Of a stretch of 64,000 bases of DNA, positions 46,698 to 54,733 are shown piece after piece. The notes under the pieces are model-generated. The model had not been told where the DNA came from. It searched no databases and worked only from the letters and a program-made list of their open reading frames with translations. The translations under genes and the position numbers were made by a program. Every line of letters starts with the position of its first letter. Position 1 is the first letter of the stretch. The stretch is from Rhodococcus sp. 14-1411-2a (GTDB taxonomy: Bacteria > Actinomycetota > Actinomycetes > Mycobacteriales > Mycobacteriaceae). The stretch is taken from positions 372,001-436,000 of the forward strand of contig NZ_NPGA01000014.1 in assembly GCF_002259485.1 (NCBI RefSeq). The letters are read 5' to 3'.

Positions 46698-47525
46698 TCA
46701 GAGCACTTCCGCCACCAGTCTGCTGCTGACCGATCCGACACCGTCGATCTCCACGCTCACGTGATCGCCCGGCTTCAGCAACAGCTGCGGCTTACGGCGA
46801 TATCCGACGCCACCGGGGGTGCCGGTGAGGATGACGTCACCGGGCTCGAGGGTGGTGAACGTGGAGATGGTCGCGATCAAGTTCGGCACCGTGAACAGCA
46901 ACTGCGACAGATCCGATTCCTGTACCTTCTCGCCGTTGACGACGGTGCGAATGCCGCAGCTCGCGAGGTCCACCTCACCGGGGCAGACGATGCACGGACC
47001 GAGGGGAGTGCTTGCGTCCCATGCCTTTCCCTGCATCCACTGGTGCGTCCTGTACTGGAAGTCACGCATCGTGATGTCGTTGGCGACGGTGTAGCCCAGA
47101 ACGTGATCGAGCGCGTTCTCCTCGGTGATGCGCCGACCGGTGCGTCCGATGATCACCGCCATCTCGCCCTCGTAGTCCACCTCTGCACTCTCCGGCGGGA
47201 CGGCGATGTCGTCGTAGGCCCCGATCAGGCTGGAGGCGTACTTGGGAAACATCACCGGATACGTGGGGAACTCGCGTCCGGTTTCGGCGATGTGGTCGCG
47301 GTAGTTCAGGCCGACACAGATCACTCGGGCCGGGTCGGTGACCGCCGGGAGCACCCGCACGTCCGAGATCGGCAGGCGCTCCTGGGTCAGCCGATCCGCG
47401 CCGGCGAGTGCCTCGAGCGAGCTGGTCCGTCCGATCGCGTCGATGCCCTGCAGCGGAATCAGAGTGTCGCCGTCGACCTCGCCGACTCCGCGAATGTCGT
47501 TGTGCTCGAAACTGATGTAGGCCAT
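46698..47525 (-). CDS. Fumarylacetoacetate hydrolase (FAH) family enzyme
   Basis: A 275-residue FAH-family protein. Metal ligands are Glu119, Glu121 (VDYEGEMAVIIG) and Asp150 (ANDITMRD); VICVGLNYRDH is the conserved lead and DVILTGTPGGVG the closing motif. Members hydrolyse acylpyruvates or decarboxylate/isomerise the products of meta-cleavage. Last gene of the leftward operon, four bases after the extradiol dioxygenase, so it most likely hydrolyses or processes that enzyme's ring-opened product. Confidence 0.9.
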   Translation of the reverse strand: MAYISFEHNDIRGVGEVDGDTLIPLQGIDAIGRTSSLEALAGADRLTQERLPISDVRVLPAVTDPARVICVGLNYRDHIAETGREFPTYPVMFPKYASSLIGAYDDIAVPPESAEVDYEGEMAVIIGRTGRRITEENALDHVLGYTVANDITMRDFQYRTHQWMQGKAWDASTPLGPCIVCPGEVDLASCGIRTVVNGEKVQESDLSQLLFTVPNLIATISTFTTLEPGDVILTGTPGGVGYRRKPQLLLKPGDHVSVEIDGVGSVSSRLVAEVL

Positions 47526-47528
47526 CGG

Positions 47529-48461
47529 TCAGATCTCGCTCTCACTCGTCTTGCGCCAGCTCGCCAGTTGTCCGCCCCACAGATTCACCGACGCGGGTAC
47601 CGGACGCCACTGCCGCGTCACGTACGTGGCTCGGTCGTCGTGGAACTTCTCCATCTCGGCCGAGAGCTCGATGTGGTTGCCGGCGGGATCGTCGAAGAAG
47701 ACGAACAGGTTGTTGCCGGGGCCGTGACGGCCCGGGCCCCAGACGACGTCGACGCCGATCTCGGTGAGGCGATCGCACCAGGACTTGAAGTCCTCCCACT
47801 CGGCGAGGTCGTAGGAGTAGTGGTCGAGATTGCCGGGGTTGCCGTTCTCGACGACGGCCAGGGTGTGGTGATCGCGGTCGCTGCGTAACCACGCGAACTT
47901 GCCGTCCTCGAGCTGATCGGAGATGCGGAACCCGACGGTGTCGACGAAGAACGAGACCATCTGCGCCACGTTGTCGGTGCCGAGAGTGGTGTGCTGGAAC
48001 TTGATCGGGCGTCGTCCCGGATCGGCAGCGTTCTCACCCTGGCGCGCGACCGGCCCGTGGAAATGCACCGTCGTGCCGTCGGGGTCGGTCACCGAGATGC
48101 CCGACGGTACGCCGACGGCATGGTCGATCACGGACGGATCCAGATCCGCGACATCGTGGCCTGCGTCCTTCAGTCGCGCGGTGATTCCGGCGATACCGTC
48201 GGAGTCGCGGACTTCGAAGCCGTAGTGAGACAGTCCTTTCGGACCTTCGGTCAGATCGAGAACATGGTGTCCGAGGCCCCAGCCGAGGCGCAGGCCGCCG
48301 CTCGCGAGTTCCTCCTGCACCGTCAGACCGACGGTGCGGCCGTAGAAGTCGGCGGTGGCGGCGACGTCGGGAACGGTGAAACCGATGTGCGAGACGGCTG
48401 TCTGTCGCAGCGTGCCCACAGCACCACCTTCCTGCAGTGTGTTCCTGGTCGGAGTGGTCAT
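47529..48461 (-). CDS. Extradiol (catechol 2,3-dioxygenase-type) VOC dioxygenase
   Basis: A 310-residue type I extradiol dioxygenase with two vicinal-oxygen-chelate repeats (about 20-135 and 150-290). The 2-His-1-carboxylate iron site is complete in the second half: His157 (KFQHTTLG), His214 (LDHYSYDL) and Glu265 (NHIELSAE). It would cleave a catecholic ring next to the hydroxyls. Starts one base after the DUF3237 gene. The ring substrate is not known; the neighbouring MhpA-like hydroxylase could supply the diol. Confidence 0.9.
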   Translation of the reverse strand: MTTPTRNTLQEGGAVGTLRQTAVSHIGFTVPDVAATADFYGRTVGLTVQEELASGGLRLGWGLGHHVLDLTEGPKGLSHYGFEVRDSDGIAGITARLKDAGHDVADLDPSVIDHAVGVPSGISVTDPDGTTVHFHGPVARQGENAADPGRRPIKFQHTTLGTDNVAQMVSFFVDTVGFRISDQLEDGKFAWLRSDRDHHTLAVVENGNPGNLDHYSYDLAEWEDFKSWCDRLTEIGVDVVWGPGRHGPGNNLFVFFDDPAGNHIELSAEMEKFHDDRATYVTRQWRPVPASVNLWGGQLASWRKTSESEI

Positions 48462-48462
48462 G

Positions 48463-48966
48463 TCAGTGATCCGCCTTTCGGGGCGTCGATGGGGTGGGAA
48501 CGGGGGCGTCGGTGTAGACGGTGATCCGAACCCGGTCGCCGCGGCTCGGGGGCAAGAGGTGTCCGACGAACACGCTGTGGTTCAACCAGTTCCACTCTTG
48601 GTCGGCCACTTCGAATCGAGGGTTGGTCGAGCAGTACCAGCGGTCGACGTCGGCACCGCCGCCGGCGAAGATGCGGTCCATGGTGGCGTCGTCCTGGGTG
48701 CCCCAGCCCTCGTTGGTGACCATGATGGGCACGTTGTCGTCGGTGACGATCGTGTAGCGAGCCCACAGATGGGTGATGCCGTCGGCACGCACGAGGTTCC
48801 AGTCCGCACCGCCGGGCAGGATCGTTCCGGATCCGGCCGGTCCGTGGAATCGACCGCCGGTGATCGGGATGACTCGACGCATTCCGTGCGGGGTCGGCCC
48901 GATGAGCACCGGGGGAGCCAGCTCGACGTCGAGGGTGAAGACGTGATTCAGAGTGGGCGTGGACAT
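48463..48966 (-). CDS. DUF3237 domain protein
   Basis: A 167-residue beta-barrel-like protein of the UPF0311/DUF3237 family. Typical stretches are PTPHGMRRVIPITGGRFHGP, written as one conserved lead, and WNLVRADGITHLWARYTI; PRFEVADQEWNWLNHSVFVG lies near the end. No enzyme activity is established. ATG 48966 lies one base after the MFS stop. Such proteins recur in aromatic-catabolism clusters, so a carrier or isomerase-like role is possible but unproved. Confidence 0.85.
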   Translation of the reverse strand: MSTPTLNHVFTLDVELAPPVLIGPTPHGMRRVIPITGGRFHGPAGSGTILPGGADWNLVRADGITHLWARYTIVTDDNVPIMVTNEGWGTQDDATMDRIFAGGGADVDRWYCSTNPRFEVADQEWNWLNHSVFVGHLLPPSRGDRVRITVYTDAPVPTPSTPRKADH

Positions 48967-48967
48967 C

Positions 48968-50554
48968 TCACTCACCTGCCGGCAGCAGTCGCCCGGCCGC
49001 AGGTGACGCTGCCGCATCGATCGGGGCCGCATCGAGGCCCTTCGGGGCTCCGCCGGGGATGACGAGGGCGATGAGCGCAGCCAGGACGGTGGCCCCGGCA
49101 CAGACGTAGATGCCCATGTCGAGTCCGGTTTCGAGAGCCGTCCGAGCAAGGGGTGCAACGAGATCCGAGATCGGGCCGAGGTCGGCGTTGGCCACCGCCA
49201 GCGGTCCGCCCTGTTCGGCGACGCCGGAGGCCACGCCCACCGCCTCGGGAGGGAGGGAACCGTCGGACAGGTTGGAGGTGAGGGTGGCTCCGGCAACTCC
49301 GAAGGCCACGGCGCTGACGATCGCGGGGCCGAGGCTCTGGCCGGTTTCGCGAACGAGACTGGTGACCGCGCTTGCCATTCCGGCGTAGTCGATGGCGACG
49401 GCTCCGACGGCGACGGCCGTCAGTGCGGTGAACATGGTGATGAATCCGGTGCCGAGCAGCAGGATCGGGCCGGTCATGGCGAGCAGTGAGGTGGAGTCGC
49501 CCGGTAGCTGAGCCATCCATATCTGACCGATGGCCAGTGCCGAAAGCCCGGTGACCAACAGGGTGCGGGCCGCGACGCGCATCAACAGGCGCGGGAGCAA
49601 CGGAGTGAGGAGCAGCGGTACGGCTTGGATGAGGGCGAACGGTAGAGCTGCCTGCAGCGGGCTGACGTGCAGGATCGCTTCGAGTTTCACGCTGAGTGCG
49701 TAGGCGGTTCCGATGAACCCGAACATCGCGAGCAAACCGATCAGGGCGGCCGCCGCGAAGGCGGGCGTACGGAAGAGCGCGAGGTTCAGCATCGGGGTGC
49801 GGGCTCGCTGCTCGCTGATGACGAACGCGACGAACGACGCTACGGCGAGAACGAAAGTGCCCACGATGACGGGGCTCGAGTAGCCGTCCACGGAGCCCTG
49901 GATCACCGCGTACAGCAGCGCAAGCAAAGCGACGGCGATGGTGATCTGGCCGGGCCAGTCGAGTCCGCGTCCGGCGGGATGACGCGAGTCGACGATCACC
50001 GCGGCGCTGACGGCTGCGGTGACGAGACCCAGCACGGCGGGAATGGCGAACGACCAGCCCCAGCTGAAGTGTTCGGCGGCGAAGCCGCTGATCAGCGGGG
50101 CGATCATGGCACCGAACGCCAGGCTGACCGCCCAGAGAGACAGGGCGCGGGCTCGTTCCTGACGTTCCGGGGTTGCCGAGACCAGCATGGCCAGTGACGT
50201 GGGAAAGATTGCGGCAGCGCCGAGTCCGGCGATGGCCTGCCCGGCGATCAGCTGCGTCAGAGTTCCCGACGTTCCGGCGACGACGTCTCCGACGAAGACG
50301 AGCACGCCGCCCCAGACGAGCAGCCTCTTGCGGCCGAACATGTCGCCCAGCACGCCGAAGTTGAGCTCGAGGATGGCGGTGGGAAGGATGAACGCGGCCG
50401 GGATCCAGGCCAGCGCCGCAGCGCTCGCTCCGAGGTCGCGTTGGATCACTCCGAGAATGGGCGCTGCGAGCGAGACGCCCATCTGGGCGACGCCGATCGC
50501 GAGGCAGCAGGCGATGAGCGTGCCGCGATCCAGCGTGTGTTGGGTGGGTTTCAT
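48968..50554 (-). CDS. MFS transporter, DHA2 (14-TM) type
   Basis: A 528-residue major facilitator with about 14 membrane segments. The motif A region reads GVLGDMFGRKRLLVWGG, and motif C-like glycine-rich helix GLGAAAIFPTSLAMLVSA marks the drug:H+ antiporter-2 class. First gene of the leftward catabolic operon. Candidate regulatory palindromes lie immediately upstream. The ATG follows GAGGAAC. It could export a toxic intermediate or import the aromatic substrate; the DHA2 class favours export. Confidence 0.88.
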   Translation of the reverse strand: MKPTQHTLDRGTLIACCLAIGVAQMGVSLAAPILGVIQRDLGASAAALAWIPAAFILPTAILELNFGVLGDMFGRKRLLVWGGVLVFVGDVVAGTSGTLTQLIAGQAIAGLGAAAIFPTSLAMLVSATPERQERARALSLWAVSLAFGAMIAPLISGFAAEHFSWGWSFAIPAVLGLVTAAVSAAVIVDSRHPAGRGLDWPGQITIAVALLALLYAVIQGSVDGYSSPVIVGTFVLAVASFVAFVISEQRARTPMLNLALFRTPAFAAAALIGLLAMFGFIGTAYALSVKLEAILHVSPLQAALPFALIQAVPLLLTPLLPRLLMRVAARTLLVTGLSALAIGQIWMAQLPGDSTSLLAMTGPILLLGTGFITMFTALTAVAVGAVAIDYAGMASAVTSLVRETGQSLGPAIVSAVAFGVAGATLTSNLSDGSLPPEAVGVASGVAEQGGPLAVANADLGPISDLVAPLARTALETGLDMGIYVCAGATVLAALIALVIPGGAPKGLDAAPIDAAASPAAGRLLPAGE

Positions 50555-50575
50555 GAGTTCCTCGTCCAGAGGCCG

Positions 50576-50594
50576 TGTCCTGTAAAGCAGGACT
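50576..50594. promoter_or_regulatory. IclR-type operator candidate O1
   Basis: TGTCCTGTAAAGCAGGACT: GTCCTG and CAGGAC are perfect arms with a 5-bp spacer, 22 bp upstream of the MFS start, where bound repressor would block that operon. Confidence 0.6.
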
Positions 50595-50599
50595 TCTGT

Positions 50600-50615
50600 T
50601 GTCTAATACAGGACA
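50600..50615. promoter_or_regulatory. IclR-type operator candidate O2
   Basis: TGTCTAATACAGGACA has outer arms TGTC/GACA and shares ACAGGACA with O1 in inverted form; it lies 24 bp from O1, about one to two helical turns. Confidence 0.5.
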
Positions 50616-50671
50616 GTGTTCATGGCCTGGATCACAGCTGTCAAGAGTGTTGGTTCGTTTGATGACACTGC

Positions 50672-50690
50672 AGTCCTGATAATCAGAACT
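50672..50690. promoter_or_regulatory. IclR-type operator candidate O3
   Basis: AGTCCTGATAATCAGAACT is a 19-bp dyad with 17 of 19 symmetrical positions, ending 11 bp before the IclR start, the expected place for autorepression. Confidence 0.6.
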
Positions 50691-50701
50691 ATGATGGCGA
50701 C

Positions 50702-51487
50702 ATGGCTTCGGAAACGAGTGGATACAGAGAACGCAACAGCACGGCCGACCGCGCGCTGATCATCCTGGGCATGTTCACCGAGGATCGCCTGCAGATCAGC
50801 GCGAACGATGTCGCCGAGGCTCTCGGCAGTGCCCGCTCCACGGCATATCGATATCTGCAGACATTGGTCGGCGCATCGTTTCTCGAGGAAGCCCCCAACG
50901 GCGGGTTTCGGTTGGGTGTCGCGGTACTCGAACTTGCTCGATTGGCCCGGCGCGGTTACGGATTGACGACGATCGCCCAACCGGTGATGCGCGAACTTGC
51001 CGATGAGGTGGGCGAAACCGTGTTGCTCACCAGGCTCGTCGACGACACGGCAGTGTGCATCGAGCGGTGTGAGGGAGCCAAGCAACTGGTGCGCCTGAGC
51101 TACGAGCGGGGGAGTCGACTGCCCATCAATGCCGGCGCGTCGGCGCTGACGCTGTTGGCCTGGTTGCCGGAGAAGGAAATCCGCTCGATTCTGGGGCGGC
51201 ACGAGCTGCAACGCTTCACCGATCGAACGTTGACCGACGTCGATCGCCTCGTCGATCGCCTCGAGCGAATCCGCACCACCGGCTACGGCCTGACCGTCGC
51301 CGAGGTGGACCCGGATGCGATGGGAATCGCCGCGCCGATCTTCGACGAGTCCGGTTCGGTGGCAGCGGCACTGAGCATCGTCGCGATCAGGCGTCGAGTT
51401 CCGGAGGACCGGACCGACGTGCTCGTCACCGCAGTGCGGGCCGCGGCGCAGACGCTGTCGACGAGATTGGCCGTCGTCAGTTCGTAG
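50702..51487 (+). CDS. IclR family transcriptional regulator
   Basis: A 261-residue regulator. The N-terminal winged helix (about 12-75) has TADRALIILGMFTEDRLQIS, AEALGSARSTAYRYLQTL and the wing FRLGVAVLELA; the C-terminal GAF-like effector domain has ETVLLTRLVDDTAVCIERCE, GASALTLLAWL and AAPIFDESGSVAAALSIV. IclR proteins bind carboxylic or aromatic acids. It lies between the two catabolic transcription units and is flanked by four similar palindromes, so it is the probable regulator of both. Confidence 0.92.
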   Translation: MASETSGYRERNSTADRALIILGMFTEDRLQISANDVAEALGSARSTAYRYLQTLVGASFLEEAPNGGFRLGVAVLELARLARRGYGLTTIAQPVMRELADEVGETVLLTRLVDDTAVCIERCEGAKQLVRLSYERGSRLPINAGASALTLLAWLPEKEIRSILGRHELQRFTDRTLTDVDRLVDRLERIRTTGYGLTVAEVDPDAMGIAAPIFDESGSVAAALSIVAIRRRVPEDRTDVLVTAVRAAAQTLSTRLAVVSS

Positions 51488-51489
51488 CG

Positions 51490-51508
51490 TGTCCTATTTT
51501 ATGGGACA
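51490..51508. promoter_or_regulatory. IclR-type operator candidate O4
   Basis: TGTCCTATTTTATGGGACA has outer arms TGTCC/GGACA and lies 38 bp before the MhpA-like start, just past the IclR stop. It shares the TGTCCT half with O1 in the same spacing class. Confidence 0.6.
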
Positions 51509-51546
51509 GCATTCCTATTTAACGTGATGCACGCTACGTTGGTGGT

Positions 51547-53178
51547 GTGGATACGAGATTCGACACCCTCTACGACGTAGCGATCTGCGGCGCCGGTCCG
51601 GTCGGGATGACCGCGGGCCTGCTGCTCGCTGCACGAGGGCTCCGTGTCGTCGTTCTCGAGCGGCGCTCGACGACGAGCGACGAACCCAAAGCGATCAGCA
51701 TCGACGACGAGGCGCTGCGCACCTATCAGCAGGCAGGTGTGATCGACAGAATCCTGCCGATCGTCGTGCCCGGCACCGGAACCCGCTACTACGGACTCGA
51801 CGACGAACCGCTGTTCCACGGCGGCGCGGAGAGCGCCTACCGATTGGGCTACCCGTTCAAGAACCCGTTCGCGCAACCGGACCTCGAGCGTGTGCTGGCT
51901 GAGGCGCTGCACACGGCGCGCAATGTCACCGTTCGGTTCGACACCGAGGTCACGTCGATCGTGCAGGACGCGGACGCCGTGGCCATCGAAGCGGGCGGAC
52001 GCACGGTGCGAGCCCGCTACCTCCTCGGTTGCGACGGCGGACGATCGACCGTCCGAAACCTGCTCGGTATCGGGATGATCGGACGCAGCCACCCGGAATT
52101 GTGGTTGGTGGTCGACACGCTCGGCGACCCGCACATAGAGCGCTACGGCATGCACCACGCCGATCCGAGCAGGCCGCACGTGGTGGTGCCGGGTCTCGGT
52201 GGCCGCTGTCGATACGAATTCCGCCTGTTCGAGGGGGAGGGTACGGCCACCGACGCGCCGTCGTTCGAGCTCATCGAGAAACTCGTCTCGCGCTACCGGC
52301 CGATCACACCCGCCCAGGTCGAACGAGCCGTCAACTATCGCTTCCACGGCCTCGTGGCCGATCGATGGCAGCTGGGGCGCTGCTTCCTGCTCGGCGACGC
52401 CGCACACATGATGCCGCCGTTCGCCGGTCAGGGTCTGAACTCCGGCATTCGTGACGCCGCGAACCTGACGTGGAAGTTGGCCGGCGCGCTCGACGGTTGC
52501 CTGCATGAAAGTGTGCTGGCCACATACCAATCCGAGCGCGGCCCGCACGCCGCCGCGGTTGTTCGCGCGTCCGAGCGGTTGGGTCGCGTGGTGATGACGA
52601 CCAACCCTCGCATCGCGGCCAGGCGCGACGAGTTGGTCCGGGCCGCACTGGCCACCGAGAACGGGCGACGCTGGTTCGAGACCATGGCCTATCGTCCGCC
52701 GTACCGATTCGCCGACGGGCTCGTGCTCCCGGGTGACGACACCGGGAGCGTCATCGGGCAGCCCCGGGCCTTCGACTCGGCGACCCGAACCATCCGCCCG
52801 CTCGACGAGATACTCGGAACCGGTTGGGCGCTGGTGGGAGTCGACGTGCACGACACGGCGGAATGGGCGCACGCACGTGATATCGGGCGCGGCCTACACG
52901 CCGTCGAGGTCGCCGTGCCCACCGATCGCACGGTGCCGAGAATCGACGGCATCAACGTTCTACTCGACGTCGACGGCGGTCTGGACGACGAGATGCGGAC
53001 GTACACCGGAAGATTCGTGCTCATCCGGCCCGACCGCTTCGTTGCGGCCGCGTGGCATCCGCACGACGGTGACGACGTTCGAGCTGCAGTGAGAGCCGCG
53101 GTGGCGTCGTGGATCGGAACTTCGGCGAGTCCTTCCGAACTGTCCTACATCGAGACGAAAGGCATCAGCTATGCGTGA
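51547..53178 (+). CDS. MhpA-like FAD-dependent aromatic hydroxylase
   Basis: A 543-residue flavoprotein monooxygenase of group A. The dinucleotide fold starts ICGAGPVGMTAGLLLAARG (about 13-31), the middle carries GCDGGRSTVRNLLG and the FAD ribityl motif LLGDAAHMMPPFAGQGLNSG (near 282-300). The layout matches 3-(3-hydroxyphenyl)propionate hydroxylase (MhpA) and relatives, which put a hydroxyl ortho to an existing one to make a catechol. GTG 51547 is read 59 bp after IclR. Its end overlaps the next gene by eight bases, so the two are translationally coupled. Confidence 0.9.
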   Translation: MDTRFDTLYDVAICGAGPVGMTAGLLLAARGLRVVVLERRSTTSDEPKAISIDDEALRTYQQAGVIDRILPIVVPGTGTRYYGLDDEPLFHGGAESAYRLGYPFKNPFAQPDLERVLAEALHTARNVTVRFDTEVTSIVQDADAVAIEAGGRTVRARYLLGCDGGRSTVRNLLGIGMIGRSHPELWLVVDTLGDPHIERYGMHHADPSRPHVVVPGLGGRCRYEFRLFEGEGTATDAPSFELIEKLVSRYRPITPAQVERAVNYRFHGLVADRWQLGRCFLLGDAAHMMPPFAGQGLNSGIRDAANLTWKLAGALDGCLHESVLATYQSERGPHAAAVVRASERLGRVVMTTNPRIAARRDELVRAALATENGRRWFETMAYRPPYRFADGLVLPGDDTGSVIGQPRAFDSATRTIRPLDEILGTGWALVGVDVHDTAEWAHARDIGRGLHAVEVAVPTDRTVPRIDGINVLLDVDGGLDDEMRTYTGRFVLIRPDRFVAAAWHPHDGDDVRAAVRAAVASWIGTSASPSELSYIETKGISYA

Positions 53179-54694
53179 ACTTCCCACCCCGCTGCCGACG
53201 ACAGTGGTCCGCCGCACCGCGCCCCCGACTCCGCGGCACGAGGCGGACGTCGACTGGAACACGTCCAACAAGTTTCTCAACGGGCCGTTCGCGCCGTGGC
53301 ACGAGGAGACCGAGGCGTTCGACCTCGAGGTCATCGGGAAACTCCCCGACGATCTCGCCGGCGCGCTGTTCCGAGTGGCCGACAATCCACGCTTCGAGCC
53401 ACCCGACACCGACCGCTACCACTGGTGGGAGGGCGATGGCGGCGTCGCGGGCACCTACATCCGCGACGGTAAGGCGTCGTTCCGGATGAAGTGGGTGCAC
53501 ACCGACACCATGAAGATCGAGGTGGAGGCCGGGGAAGCGCTGTACAGCGGTTTCGTCAACGGCTCCGGCAAGGCCAAGCGAGATCTGCCCGCGGGCGCGC
53601 CGCCGTCCAAGAGCGTCGCCAATACCAACGTCGGGCTGTTCGCCGACCATCTGCTGGTGTACTACGAAGGCGGACTTCCGCATTCGATGCACCCCGAAAC
53701 TCTCGATACGCAGGGCACGTACAACTTCGGTGGTGCACTCGACATCCTGTGCACGGCGCACTACAAGATCGAACCGTCGACCGGAGACATGCTGTTCTAC
53801 TCGGCCTTCGGGCCGAGACTGACGTGGTACGAGGCCGATACCAGCGGCACCGTCGTCGATTCCTTCGGTTTCGACATGGGGTGCCCGGCAATGGTTCACG
53901 ATTACATCGTGAGCGAACACCTCGCGATCTTCCTCATCTCGCCCAACCAGTTTCGCCTCGACCGCATCATGGAGGGGCGACCCGGCGTGCTCTGGGACGA
54001 ATCGGCGACGCCGAACGGCAGTAGGTTCGCCGTGCTCGACCGTCGCACCCATGAGGTGAGCTGGTACGACACCGGCCTGATGCTGGCCCCGACGCACTTC
54101 TTCAACGCGCACGAAACCGCCACAGGAATCGTGGTGGATCTGCACGTCATCGCGCGTCTGGGCAATCCGGCCGACGACTCGGACGAGCCGATCGACTCGC
54201 ACTCCTGGTTTCCACCCGCGATGGCCTGGCGGTTCGTGCTCGATACCGCGACCGGGACGACCACCCAGCACATGCACAGCGGGATCGCGGGTGAATTCCC
54301 GAAGATCAACGACGCGTGGCTGGGCAAGGAGAATCGCTTCGGCTACTTCGCCACCACCCGAGATCTGTCTCCGCTGACTCTGACGGATGGGCTTGCGCGC
54401 CATGACTTCTCCACCGGCCAGACGGTCGTGCTCGAAGGGCCCGACGGATTGACCAGCCCCAGCGAACCGGTCTTCGTCCAGCGTCGAGGAGCGAGCGGCG
54501 AGAACGACGGATATCTGCTGACCCTGTGGTGGAATCCGGCGACCGGACTGTCCGAGCTGCTGGTGCACGAGGCCGACGCGTTCACCCGCGAACCTCTCGC
54601 GCGGGTGAAGCTTCCCGTCCGAGTTCCGTTCGCGTTCCACGGATCCTGGGCCGAGGCCGAGGTGCTCGACGCAGCGATCGCAGCCCAGCGGTAA
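53171..54694 (+). CDS. Carotenoid oxygenase family protein (stilbene/apocarotenoid cleavage type)
   Basis: A 507-residue beta-propeller iron oxygenase of the RPE65/CCD family. The four iron-binding histidines are present: His197 (CTAHYKI), His243 (MVHDYIV), His309 (APTHFFNAHE) and His490 (FAFHGSW). Bacterial members cleave apocarotenoids or the interphenyl C=C of lignostilbene, resveratrol or isoeugenol to aldehydes. Its coupling to an aromatic hydroxylase and an aldehyde dehydrogenase favours an aromatic rather than carotenoid substrate. ATG 53171 lies inside the preceding gene's end. Confidence 0.88.
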   Translation: MRELPTPLPTTVVRRTAPPTPRHEADVDWNTSNKFLNGPFAPWHEETEAFDLEVIGKLPDDLAGALFRVADNPRFEPPDTDRYHWWEGDGGVAGTYIRDGKASFRMKWVHTDTMKIEVEAGEALYSGFVNGSGKAKRDLPAGAPPSKSVANTNVGLFADHLLVYYEGGLPHSMHPETLDTQGTYNFGGALDILCTAHYKIEPSTGDMLFYSAFGPRLTWYEADTSGTVVDSFGFDMGCPAMVHDYIVSEHLAIFLISPNQFRLDRIMEGRPGVLWDESATPNGSRFAVLDRRTHEVSWYDTGLMLAPTHFFNAHETATGIVVDLHVIARLGNPADDSDEPIDSHSWFPPAMAWRFVLDTATGTTTQHMHSGIAGEFPKINDAWLGKENRFGYFATTRDLSPLTLTDGLARHDFSTGQTVVLEGPDGLTSPSEPVFVQRRGASGENDGYLLTLWWNPATGLSELLVHEADAFTREPLARVKLPVRVPFAFHGSWAEAEVLDAAIAAQR

Positions 54695-54733
54695 CGAAGA
54701 AAAGAACACCGAGAATGAAAGAGCAGGACTGAC

